NCBI RefSeq assembly: GCF_001625365.1
Contig: NZ_LJJF01000001.1
Location: forward strand, 124,001-188,000
Origin: Streptomyces sp. MJM8645
GTDB taxonomy: Bacteria; Actinomycetota; Actinomycetes; Streptomycetales; Streptomycetaceae
Direction of reading: 5' to 3'
Length of the DNA stretch: 64,000 nt
Below, piece by piece: positions 25,856 through 33,495 of the stretch. Within the stretch, counting starts at the first letter, position 1. Each line of letters starts with the position of its first letter. The notes beneath the pieces were generated by a model. That model was not told the origin of the DNA, did not search any database, and saw only the letters and a list, made by a program, of their open reading frames with translations. Position numbers and translations under genes: made by a program.

Positions 25856-26811
25856 ACCGGGCTCCCGTTCGCCACGCCGCCCGCCCAGCCGTTGGCCTGC
25901 GAGCGGATCTTGACGAACTCCGGCCCAGGGCCCTGCGGCCCGGGGCCGGGCACCCGGCGCCCGAGCGCGACCAACCGGTCGCGCAGCATCCGGGACAGCT
26001 CCTGCCTCTCCTGCTCGCTCAACTTGCCGAGCATCATCGCCAGTTGGTCCTGCCAGGTGGTCTCACCCCGGAGCAGTTCGGCGTGGCCGACCGCCCAGTC
26101 CAGGACCTCCCGGACCTGGTCCGGGTGTCTGGCCAGCCAGAGCGCCGCGAGCGACACCGGGCCCTCCTGAACGGCCCGCCGGCAGAACGCGTACTCGTCC
26201 TCGCTCTTGTCCATCCAGTTGTAGGGCACGTCGGCCCCGTCCGGCTCCCCGAGCCGCAGTTCGGCGTCGTGCTCCCGGGCGGACACGTCCGTGACGCGGT
26301 AGCCGAGGCCGCAGTGCGGCAGGAGGTGGGGCGTCGCGAGGTAGTGCATCAGCTCGGCCTCGGTCAGCCCGTGCCCGGCGGTGGCGAACTGCTCCTTGAG
26401 CTGGCGCAGACGCTGTTCGAGGTCCTTGCGGACCGGCAGCCAGCCCCGCACGGTCCGCGCCCGCACGACGTTCACGGCGTCGTGCACCCACCACAGGACG
26501 TGGACGTCCACCGACTTCGTGCCGTACGGGGTCGACAGGCCGACCGCCCGCGTCCCGGACCGCTCGTCGAGCTCGACCAGGTAGGCCTCGTCGAGTCCGC
26601 GCAGGCCCGTCCGCACCGCCACCGGGCCCTCCAGGTCCGGGTCCTCATCGGCGCGGGCGCGGCGGCGGTGCCCCACCTGGTGGTAGAGCCCGTCCCGGTC
26701 CAGCAGGACGAGCGCACGGTCGCGCCGCCCGGACCAGCGGTGGCGCAGGATCTCCCGCCACGGCGCCTGGGTGGCGCGGGCGTAGACGGGCGGGTCGCTG
26801 TCGGCGGTCAT
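25852..26811 (-). CDS. Unknown protein of the cyclase defence operon
   Basis: A 319-aa soluble protein, overlapped by 4 nt on both sides (ATGA upstream, GTGA downstream). I do not recognise the family. The first 100 residues look beta-rich, with WREILRHRWSG and LVLLDRDGLYHQVGHR. A middle part has VLWWVHDAVNVVRAR and a long charged helix (RKDLEQRLRQLKEQFATAG). The C-terminal third is helical, with WLARHPDQVREVLDWAVGHAELL. No nucleotide, metal or membrane motif is visible. Its fixed place between NTPase and effector suggests a role in sensing, regulation or immunity control. Confidence 0.7.
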   Translation of the reverse strand: MTADSDPPVYARATQAPWREILRHRWSGRRDRALVLLDRDGLYHQVGHRRRARADEDPDLEGPVAVRTGLRGLDEAYLVELDERSGTRAVGLSTPYGTKSVDVHVLWWVHDAVNVVRARTVRGWLPVRKDLEQRLRQLKEQFATAGHGLTEAELMHYLATPHLLPHCGLGYRVTDVSAREHDAELRLGEPDGADVPYNWMDKSEDEYAFCRRAVQEGPVSLAALWLARHPDQVREVLDWAVGHAELLRGETTWQDQLAMMLGKLSEQERQELSRMLRDRLVALGRRVPGPGPQGPGPEFVKIRSQANGWAGGVANGSPV

Positions 26812-29039
26812 CGGGCTCCTCCATCGGCAGGGGCGGGCCGGTACGGCTGCGGTTCGCCCCGGCGCCAGGCGTCCAGGGCGTGCTGGGCGATGTGCCGTCC
26901 GGCCAGGTCGGGGTTGTCGGCGGCGTCGATCTCGACGAACAGGCGCAGCTCACCGCGGCTCATCTCCTGGGCGAGCGCGGTCAGCAGCGTCTCCACGACG
27001 GCGCGCAGCTGTTCGTTCCAGACCGCCGAGGCGCACCAGGAGAGCAACGCGGTGCAGGTCTCGTCGAAGAGACCGTCGTCGTCGAGCGATCGCCGGATGA
27101 AGGTGATCACGGTGTCGGTGAACTCGCCGACGGTGAGCAACTGGCCCTGGAACCAGGCGCGGTCCCTCAGCAGTCGGGGGAAGGTCCGGAGCGCGAGTTC
27201 GGCCCCGTGCCCCGGGCGGTCCGCCCAGTCCACCAGCTCGCGCAGGACGACCGGCTGGTTGCCTGAGGCGAAGAGCTCCCACAGCGCATCGTCGACGGCT
27301 GTGGCGACCGCCCTCTCGTCCCCCTCCTGCCCCCGGTAGCAGCCCCGCAGCAGCGACAGCGCGAGCTCCGGACGGGACGTCCCGTAGTCCTTTCCGCACG
27401 CGTAGGCGACCGTGGAACGCGTCCTCCAACCACCCTCCCGGCTCCACCGGTTGAGGTTGTACTTGACCTCGCCGGCCAGGACCGGGTCCTGCGCCGCGAT
27501 GCCGAGCGCAAACGCTGCGGTGTGGCGACTCCGTTGACTCTCGGACCGGGCCAGCTTGACGATGTCGCGCAGGGCGCGCCGGCCGCCGCCCCAGCCGGCG
27601 GCCAGTCCCATCACCCGGCCCAGGGGCACGGCCAGTTCGGGGTCCTTTTCGGAGACCGTGTCCATCCAATCGGTCAGCAACCTGGACAATTCGCCGTACT
27701 GCCGCCAGACGTGCCGCAGCACCGTCTCGGCCTGGCGGTGCCGGGTGAAGCGCACCGGCTCCACCGTGTACGTGTAGCGGGAGGTCGCCCGGATCTCACC
27801 GGGCGCGCACTCGGCGCGGACGGTCGCCAGGAGTTCGTCCAGCGACCGCCGGAAGACGAACCGCGGGTTCGGGCGGGGAGCCTCCCGGCTCACCCCACCG
27901 GTCTGGCCGTCGTCACCGCCCGTCGGCAGGACGGCGTCGAGACGGCCATCGGCCAGCGTGAGCAGCCGGTCGGCCTCGTCCCGGACGATCCGGTGGTCGA
28001 GTCCTTCGAAGACGCTGGTCGCCAGCAGGAACGCGAGTCCGTCCGGGTCGTCGTGCAGCTTCTTCAGCAGGTCGGGGACCTCCTTCTCGGCGAGGAAGCT
28101 GAGCCGCCTGCGGAGATCGGCGAGGTCGGGTCCCTCGTCACCGGCCCTGGCCACCTCGGCGACCAGTTCGGCGACCTGGGCGGGGACCAGTTCCGACGCC
28201 AGGAGGTCGTCCAGTCCCGGCCGCAGCCGCTCCAGCAGGTGCCGACGCCGGTCGGGGTCGGGGACGGCGGCCTTCAGACGGGCCTCGAAGACCACGCCGG
28301 GCGGCGGGGGCACGCAGCGCACCGGGGTGAGGTCCAGGTCGCGGGCGAGGCTGCGGAGCAGGTCCGGGTCGTGCGGCAGCATGACCACCATGCGCGCCTT
28401 CGCGTCCGCCAGCAGACGGCGGAGGTTGGCGACCACCGCCGGGCCGAGCCGGAGGGTGGGCAGGAGGCCGTGCACCAGGTACCCGCGGGCCTCCGCGTCG
28501 CGGGGGCGCCAGGTGGACAGGTCCTCGTCGCTGTCGAGCGCACGCAGCTTCATGCTGTGCCCGCTGTGCTGGGACAGCAGGTTGAGGGCCGCGGTGCGGC
28601 GCCCGGTGCCGGGCTCGCCCGCCAGGAACAGCAGGCCGGTGTCCAACTGCCCCAGCGCCGAGGGGAACCACTCGGGCTGGGCGAAGCCGGCCCGCGCATC
28701 CAGGATCTCCAGTGCGGAGATCGGGCCTTCGTGCGCCTCCACGTGCGGGCCGCCCGGGGCGGACGTCGCGCCGGCGTTCTCGACGCGCTGGTCCCCGTGC
28801 ACCGCGCCGGTGTTGATGTTGCCGTTCGGGGCGTAGATCAGATGGGGCCCACCGGGGGCCGCCCAGCGGCCGAGCCGGCTGAGGAACTCCCGGTCGGGGT
28901 CGGCGAAGTCGTCGGCGTCGTCCGGGTCCGGGTATCCGGGCTCGGTCCCGCCCTGGTCGGGCGCCCGGCCGTTGGACGCCGGGCCGTCGGGGCGGTCGCC
29001 GGACTGGCCGCCGCCGGACGGCCGCTCCTCGGCGCTCAC
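26808..29039 (-). CDS. P-loop NTPase with helical-repeat C-terminus (NLR/STAND-like) of the cyclase operon
   Basis: A 743-aa protein starting with GTG. Residues 1-60 are Gly/Pro/Asp-rich and disordered. The motif GNINTGAVHGDQRV (73-86) matches one in the cyclase tail. Then follow Walker A GEPGTGRRT (141-149), a Walker-B-like ARMVVMLPHD (215-224), and a long alpha-helical region from about 420 to 740 resembling HEAT/TPR sensor repeats. This order, N-terminal signalling motif, NTPase, helical repeats, is that of bacterial NLR-like immune sensors. It probably detects infection and activates its partner. The exact NTPase clade is uncertain. Confidence 0.7.
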   Translation of the reverse strand: MSAEERPSGGGQSGDRPDGPASNGRAPDQGGTEPGYPDPDDADDFADPDREFLSRLGRWAAPGGPHLIYAPNGNINTGAVHGDQRVENAGATSAPGGPHVEAHEGPISALEILDARAGFAQPEWFPSALGQLDTGLLFLAGEPGTGRRTAALNLLSQHSGHSMKLRALDSDEDLSTWRPRDAEARGYLVHGLLPTLRLGPAVVANLRRLLADAKARMVVMLPHDPDLLRSLARDLDLTPVRCVPPPPGVVFEARLKAAVPDPDRRRHLLERLRPGLDDLLASELVPAQVAELVAEVARAGDEGPDLADLRRRLSFLAEKEVPDLLKKLHDDPDGLAFLLATSVFEGLDHRIVRDEADRLLTLADGRLDAVLPTGGDDGQTGGVSREAPRPNPRFVFRRSLDELLATVRAECAPGEIRATSRYTYTVEPVRFTRHRQAETVLRHVWRQYGELSRLLTDWMDTVSEKDPELAVPLGRVMGLAAGWGGGRRALRDIVKLARSESQRSRHTAAFALGIAAQDPVLAGEVKYNLNRWSREGGWRTRSTVAYACGKDYGTSRPELALSLLRGCYRGQEGDERAVATAVDDALWELFASGNQPVVLRELVDWADRPGHGAELALRTFPRLLRDRAWFQGQLLTVGEFTDTVITFIRRSLDDDGLFDETCTALLSWCASAVWNEQLRAVVETLLTALAQEMSRGELRLFVEIDAADNPDLAGRHIAQHALDAWRRGEPQPYRPAPADGGAR
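28782..28823 (-). other. Amyloid-signalling-like motif in the NTPase
   Basis: Codes for GNINTGAVHGDQRV (residues 73-86). It is identical to the cyclase motif at 10 of 14 positions. Position near the N-terminus, ahead of an NTPase, is where such motifs occur in NLR-like proteins. Confidence 0.55.
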
Positions 29040-30046
29040 CGGCGGCGCTCCTTCTTGTCACCGTGGAAGGTGTCGCCCTGGTTGCCGTGGACCGTACCGG
29101 CCTTGTGGCCCGCCACGTAGTCGCCCCCGAAGGAGTCGCCGCGCACCTTGGTGACCCGCTGGTCGCCCTCCACCTTGGTGACCTGCTGGCCGCCCTCCAC
29201 GTTGGTGACCTGCTGGCTGCCGTGCACCGTACCGTTGTTGATGTTTCCGCGGTCGGCCTGGTAGCTCACCGGCCCGCCTCCCGCGCGGCCGCCGTCCGCC
29301 TGCCCGGCCGAGGGCTCCGCCGCCGCGGCCTGCGCCCGCTCGTGCTCCCCGACCACGGCGTCGCCCAGGATGCGGCGGTCGTAGAGGTTCCCTGAGGGAG
29401 CGGGCACGTACAGCCAGGCCCGCTGGTCGAACTGCTTGCCCTCGACGGTGGCCGGCACCTCGATGAAGTGGTCGGGGTGGCGGCCGGTGAATCCGCCCGC
29501 CACCGCGTCCTGGTAGCAGCGGTCGGACAGGATGGCGGCGACCTGGGTGATGCTCTCGTTGGAGGCGGCCAGCATGGCCTTCACCGGGCGGGAGTCGAGC
29601 AGGCGGTGGGTGTCGTTGCGGGGCGTGCCGTTGCCGTCGAACTCGCCGCCGGAGTCGGGCAGCGGCCCGATGTGGAGGCTGACCCGCAGCCGGATCCGCA
29701 CCGTCCCGACCGAGTGCACGTTGAACTCGGTCAGCACCTCCTGGAGGGTGTGCAGCCACGGGTGGATCAGGAACGGCATCCACGCGGGGTCGAAGCCGAA
29801 GACGTAGCCGTCGCCGGTGGAGGCGGGGAACCGGCGGCCGTGCCAGACCTCGGCGAGCCCGGCGCGCTCGAAGGACCACTGGAGGACCTTCGGGACGGCC
29901 TGGCTGATCATGCCGTGCTCGATGGCCGGGTAGCCGGTGAAGTCCTTGGCGTCGACTGCCACGATGCCCCGGTACGGCGGCAGCTGGCGGCTCCGGCTGT
30001 AGGGCAGGGCGCTGGCCTCGGGCATCGGCTGGTCGGACTGCGACAT
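29036..30046 (-). CDS. Pycsar-like nucleotide cyclase with repeat-rich C-terminal tail
   Basis: A 336-aa protein, first gene of the operon (AAGGAG 7 nt before the ATG). Residues about 25-215 are a class III-type cyclase domain: metal-binding Asp32 in IVAVDAKDFTG, the second metal Asp79 in STGDGYVFGF, the VRIRLRVSLHIGPL strand and an ILSDRCYQDAV helix. Single-domain soluble cyclases beside a DUF5706 effector are Pycsar PycC enzymes making cUMP or cCMP; the base specificity here is inferred. A linker leads to GNINNGTVHGSQQV (267-280) and a tail of short repeats (QQVTKVEG, QRVTKVRG, GTVHGNQ) to residue 330. Confidence 0.78.
   Translation of the reverse strand: MSQSDQPMPEASALPYSRSRQLPPYRGIVAVDAKDFTGYPAIEHGMISQAVPKVLQWSFERAGLAEVWHGRRFPASTGDGYVFGFDPAWMPFLIHPWLHTLQEVLTEFNVHSVGTVRIRLRVSLHIGPLPDSGGEFDGNGTPRNDTHRLLDSRPVKAMLAASNESITQVAAILSDRCYQDAVAGGFTGRHPDHFIEVPATVEGKQFDQRAWLYVPAPSGNLYDRRILGDAVVGEHERAQAAAAEPSAGQADGGRAGGGPVSYQADRGNINNGTVHGSQQVTNVEGGQQVTKVEGDQRVTKVRGDSFGGDYVAGHKAGTVHGNQGDTFHGDKKERRR
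29207..29248 (-). other. Amyloid-signalling-like motif in the cyclase tail
   Basis: Codes for GNINNGTVHGSQQV (residues 267-280). A shorter echo, GTVHGNQ, follows at residues 317-323. The flanking G-x-Q-x-V-T-x-V units could form a beta-solenoid or fibril core. Confidence 0.55.
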
Positions 30047-30135
30047 CTGTGCTCCTTGTGGTTCCCGTGCGGACCGTGTGCCCCAAGCTTCGCGAGCGCG
30101 CGCCGTGCGGTGTGCTCGCTCAGTGCGGAAACCTG

Positions 30136-30149
30136 GTGACGCCCGTCAC
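30136..30149. promoter_or_regulatory. Crp-type site upstream of the cyclase operon
   Basis: GTGACGCCCGTCAC fits the Streptomyces Crp consensus GTG(N6)GNCAC in both orientations. A second inverted repeat, ACTGACG-CGG-CGTCAGT, lies at 30154-30170. Both are in the 157-nt gap between the Crp/Fnr gene and the cyclase ATG. Confidence 0.55.
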
Positions 30150-30203
30150 ACGAACTGACGCGGCGTCAGTCGTGCGGGCTCCTCCGGACGAACCGGCGCC
30201 ACG

Positions 30204-30893
30204 TCAGTCACGCGCCCCGCCGGCCACCCGCCGGAGCGCGGACAGGTCGCCGATGACGATCGACTTCCGTCCGGCGTGGACCTGGTGGGAGCCGAGTTCG
30301 GCCAGGCCCGCGGTGACGGTGTTCCGGGACACCCCGAGGTGCTGGGCCAGTTCGTCGCGGGTCAGGGCGAGTTCCGTGCGCCGACCCGGCGGCCCCGCCG
30401 GGTCCGCGGAGACGTCGGCCAAGGTGGCCAGGGCGGCCGCCAGCCGGGCCACGATGTCGCCGCCGCTGCGGGCGAGGTCCGATTCCCGCAGCCTGCCCAT
30501 GGCGTAGCGGACCATCACCGGGAACAGACCCCGGTCCGTGACGAACCGCAGGAACGCGGCCTTGGTGAGGACCGCGACCGTGCAGTCCGAGATCGCCTGG
30601 ACGCTCGCCGAACGGACCCCGTCGTCCAGCACGGCCACCTCGCCGAGCAGTTCACCGGGGCCGCGGAACGCCAGCAGCCTGACGTCTCCGGTGCGCTCCC
30701 GTCGGGTCACCTTCGCCACCCCGCTCAGCAGGGCGAGCACGTGCGTTCCGGGCTCCGCCTGGCGCAGCAGGGTGGCGCCGATCGGATGCCGGCGCTCGAA
30801 GGCCTCGGCCAGCATGCTCTTCCAGGCCTCTTCACCCATGAGTCGGCACAGGGTCTGGCCCAGGGGGTCCGCCGTTTGGCCGTGATCGTTCAT
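30204..30893 (-). CDS. Crp/Fnr-family regulator beside the cyclase operon
   Basis: A 229-aa regulator with an N-terminal cyclic-nucleotide-binding beta-roll and a C-terminal Crp helix-turn-helix (TRDELAQHLGVSRNTVTAGL, about residues 177-196). The phosphate-binding cassette reads GEVAVLDDGVRSASV, retaining the Glu85 and Arg94 that hold cyclic nucleotides, so it is probably a true cNMP sensor. It is encoded on the same strand directly upstream of a nucleotide cyclase, with a Crp-type site in the gap. It may control the defence operon or respond to its product. AAGG lies 7 nt before the ATG. Confidence 0.88.
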   Translation of the reverse strand: MNDHGQTADPLGQTLCRLMGEEAWKSMLAEAFERRHPIGATLLRQAEPGTHVLALLSGVAKVTRRERTGDVRLLAFRGPGELLGEVAVLDDGVRSASVQAISDCTVAVLTKAAFLRFVTDRGLFPVMVRYAMGRLRESDLARSGGDIVARLAAALATLADVSADPAGPPGRRTELALTRDELAQHLGVSRNTVTAGLAELGSHQVHAGRKSIVIGDLSALRRVAGGARD

Positions 30894-31303
30894 GCGATGA
30901 CCTTAGGAGCCGCCACGGCGGGAGCGCAGACGGATGCGGTCTCCCGCCGGAATTTCCCTTGGGCCGTCCGGTCGGGAATCGCGCAGGGGCGTCCCGTAGC
31001 ACGAACTCGTCTTTCGGAACGGGGAATTGGCGAAGAAACCCTTCGCATGAGCGAATCCGGGGCGGGTTGGCGGTGCGGGCGGGGCGGGGCGAGAAGCCTG
31101 GTGGCGGGACGGCGGCCGGCCGGGGCTGAGACTGGTGTGCGAGATGTCCGGCATGTCCGGCTCGGCGGGACAAGTCGGCTGTACAGCTGGATTCTTGAAC
31201 TTCCGTCAGGATTGTCCTGAACTTGGCTATGCTGCATCACCATGCCTCCGGCGCCGGCCGTCGCCCGTCCCCGTACTGTTCCGATCGTTTGAGGATGCCG
31301 AGA
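30894..31303. other. 410-nt divergent intergenic region
   Basis: Separates the Crp/Fnr gene from the conservon. It contains a hairpin GCGAAG-AAACC-CTTCGC (31030-31046), a tandem nonamer ATGTCCGGC (31144-31161), a palindrome GCTGTACAGC (31178-31187), and TTGAAC followed after 17 nt by TGAACT as a weak plus-strand promoter candidate. No ORF with gene-like properties was seen. Confidence 0.5.
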
Positions 31304-32947
31304 ATGCTTCGAGCTGGATCATCACCCGCCAGACGGCCGTCCGCGCCCCTGCTCGGGTGGCTGCTGCCCACCGCCGTGATGGCGGCGGCCGTGGCGGCCG
31401 CCGCGGCGGTGGTGTCCGCCGGGGTCCGTGCGGAGGTGCTCTGGTGCGGGGCGACGGGCACCGTGCTGGTGGCCGTGGTGGCCGCCGAGTCGGCCCGTCG
31501 GGGGCGTGCGCTGGCCGCGTTGCGGGAGCAGCACGCCCGGCAGGTGGGCGAGTTGCAGCGGCGGCTGGCCGGCCAGGAGGCCGAGGCGGTGCGGCTGGCG
31601 AAGGAGGAGCTGCCGAGGCTGGTGGCCCGGGTCCGGTACGGCGCGTCGATGGACAGCCTGGCCCGGTCGTACCAGGTGCGCGATCCGCTGGCCGCGCCGA
31701 AGTTCCGGGGCGCGCTGGAGTCGGTGGTGCGCGGGATCATCGTCGCCGTCGACGACGAGGTGAACCGGCGCGACTCCGCCGAGCGGGCCTTCGTCAACAT
31801 CGCCCGCCGGGTGCAGGCCATCATCCACCGGCAGGCCAAGGACCTGCGCGAGATGGAGGACCGGCACGGCAACGACCCGGCGGTCTTCGACGACCTGCTG
31901 CGCCTGGACCACGGCAACGCGCTGACCGGCCGCCTCGCCGACAGCATCGCCGTCCTGTCCGGCGCCCGCCCCGGCCGTCAGTGGACCAGGCCGGTGGCGC
32001 TCTACAGCGTGCTGCGCGGCGGCATGTCGCGCATCCTGGAGTACCAGCGGGTGGACCTGCACCCGGTGGCCCAGGTGTCGGTGATCGGACCGGCCGTCGA
32101 GCCGCTGATCCACGCCGTCTCCGAACTGCTCGACAACGCCACCCGCTACTCGCCGCCGCACACCCATGTGCACCTGAGCGCCGCCGAGGTGCAGAGCGGC
32201 ATAGCGATCGAGATCGAGGACGGCGGCCTCGGCCTGACCGACGAGGCCCGGATCCGCGCCGAGCGCAGTCTGCGCGAGGCCCAGGTCTCCAAGGACCTCG
32301 ACGACCTCACCGAGTCGCCCCGGCTGGGCTTCGCGGTGGTCGGCCGGCTGTGCCAGGCGTACGGCTTCCAGATCTCGCTGCGCCGCTCCGCCTACGGCGG
32401 CGTCCGGGTCGTCCTGGTGGTGCCGCAGGAGTTGGTCACCACCGCGCCCCCGACCGGGCGGGCGCACGGGATCGGCGCATTCTCCGGCCCCCGGCCGCTC
32501 CCGGCGAACCCGCCCAAGTCGGCGGCCCCGTCGCGGGCGTGGGGGGCGCGGGCGGCGACGACCGACGTGGCGGGACCGTCCACCGGACCGTCCTTCGGGG
32601 CGTCCTTCGGGGCGTCCGGTCCGTGGGCGCCGAGCGGGCCGGGCCCGGGGGACGACGAGGTGGTGGTCACCGAACGCACCGCGAACGGCCTGCCGCAGCG
32701 GCGGCGGCGCCCGCCGACCCCTCCTGCGGGCTACCCCGGCTCGGCTCGGACCGCCGGACAGTACGGCAACCCGGCCTCGGGGCCCGCCGCGGGCCCCGCC
32801 CCGGGGACGGGAGGGCGCCACGCCAAGGAGCCGGTACAGCCCGGCCTCTGGCTGGAGGCGTTCACCGAGGGGATCAACGGCCATGGGCCGGCCGCGAGTT
32901 CGGCCGGTCAGACCAGTGAAGAGACGGCAGGGAAGGGCGAGCAGTGA
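31304..32947 (+). CDS. cvnA: Conservon sensor histidine-kinase-like protein (CvnA)
   Basis: A 547-aa membrane-associated protein. Two hydrophobic segments near the N-terminus (about residues 15-60) are followed by a coiled region, a nitrate-sensor-like core (RRVQAIIHRQAKDLREME) and a HATPase domain with N-box ELLDNATRYSPP and G-box GGLGLTDEARIR. Pro/Gly/Ser-rich sequence fills the last 150 residues. Start is the ATG at 31304, 9 nt after GAGG; an ATG at 31295 leaves no room for a binding site. It heads the conservon, a G-protein-like signalling module first described in Streptomyces. Confidence 0.88.
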   Translation: MLRAGSSPARRPSAPLLGWLLPTAVMAAAVAAAAAVVSAGVRAEVLWCGATGTVLVAVVAAESARRGRALAALREQHARQVGELQRRLAGQEAEAVRLAKEELPRLVARVRYGASMDSLARSYQVRDPLAAPKFRGALESVVRGIIVAVDDEVNRRDSAERAFVNIARRVQAIIHRQAKDLREMEDRHGNDPAVFDDLLRLDHGNALTGRLADSIAVLSGARPGRQWTRPVALYSVLRGGMSRILEYQRVDLHPVAQVSVIGPAVEPLIHAVSELLDNATRYSPPHTHVHLSAAEVQSGIAIEIEDGGLGLTDEARIRAERSLREAQVSKDLDDLTESPRLGFAVVGRLCQAYGFQISLRRSAYGGVRVVLVVPQELVTTAPPTGRAHGIGAFSGPRPLPANPPKSAAPSRAWGARAATTDVAGPSTGPSFGASFGASGPWAPSGPGPGDDEVVVTERTANGLPQRRRRPPTPPAGYPGSARTAGQYGNPASGPAAGPAPGTGGRHAKEPVQPGLWLEAFTEGINGHGPAASSAGQTSEETAGKGEQ

Positions 32948-33351
32948 TTCCGCACCGCAGCAACATGGACTGGATCCTCAAGGACCTCGCGGACAGCGTG
33001 CCGTACATCCGCCACATCGTCGTACTCTCCGGCGACGGCCTCCGGATCGCCCAGCACGGCACCGATCCGGACACCGCCGACCGGCTCGCCGCCGCCTGCG
33101 CCGGGCTGCAGAGCCTGGCCGCGGCGGTGGGGCAGGAGTTCCCGCACGGCGACGGCTCGATGCGGCTGGTGGTGATCGAGGTGGACGGCGGCTTCTTCTA
33201 CCTGATGGCGGCCGCCTCCCGCGCGTACCTCGCGGTGCTCGCCGACGAGGGGGTCGACGCCGGACTGGTGGGCCAGCAGATGCGCGACCTGGTCGCCCGG
33301 ATCGGCGAGCACCTGGCCACTCCCCCGCGCAACCCCGAGGTGGTCGCGTGA
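32944..33351 (+). CDS. cvnB: Roadblock/LC7-domain protein of the conservon (CvnB)
   Basis: A 135-aa protein, GTG start with GTGA overlap with cvnA. The whole chain is one roadblock/LC7 fold: MDWILKDLADSVPYIRHIVVLSGDGL, LQSLAAAVGQEF, LVVIEVDGGFFYLMAA. In conservons this subunit probably modulates nucleotide exchange by the CvnD GTPase. Confidence 0.92.
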   Translation: MIPHRSNMDWILKDLADSVPYIRHIVVLSGDGLRIAQHGTDPDTADRLAAACAGLQSLAAAVGQEFPHGDGSMRLVVIEVDGGFFYLMAAASRAYLAVLADEGVDAGLVGQQMRDLVARIGEHLATPPRNPEVVA

Positions 33352-33473
33352 AGCGGCCGGAGCGGCGGGCGGTGCGCCGTCCCGGTCGCGACCGGGAGCG
33401 GGAGCGGGAGCGGGGGCGGGACCGCGACAGGGACCGCGACCGTCTGACCCGGCACCGCGGAGCGGGCACATGA
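33348..33473 (+). CDS. Possible 41-aa Arg/Asp/Glu-rich ORF between cvnB and cvnC
   Basis: GTG at 33348 overlaps the cvnB stop (GTGA). The ORF encodes a charged low-complexity peptide with RDRERERERG and DRDRDRDR, from a CGGGAG hexamer repeat. Its stop overlaps a further mini-ORF (ATG 33470) that runs into the cvnC start. It may simply bridge translation from cvnB to cvnC, or be a degraded extension. No homology recognised. Confidence 0.3.
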   Translation: MKRPERRAVRRPGRDRERERERGRDRDRDRDRLTRHRGAGT

Positions 33474-33495
33474 ACGAGCACAGCGAGGCGGGCAC

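Noticed and set aside
25274..30046. Toxin-antitoxin or plain two-gene Pycsar interpretation of the cyclase locus
   Set aside because: All four genes overlap by 4 nt and share a motif between genes 1 and 2, so splitting the operon into a two-gene Pycsar and unrelated neighbours is less economical.
30136..30213. Possible tandem repeat or small array around the end of the Crp/Fnr gene (CGTCAGTC repeated)
   Set aside because: Only two short copies, not adjacent and not regularly spaced. Kept as possible operator sequence, not as a repeat array or CRISPR.
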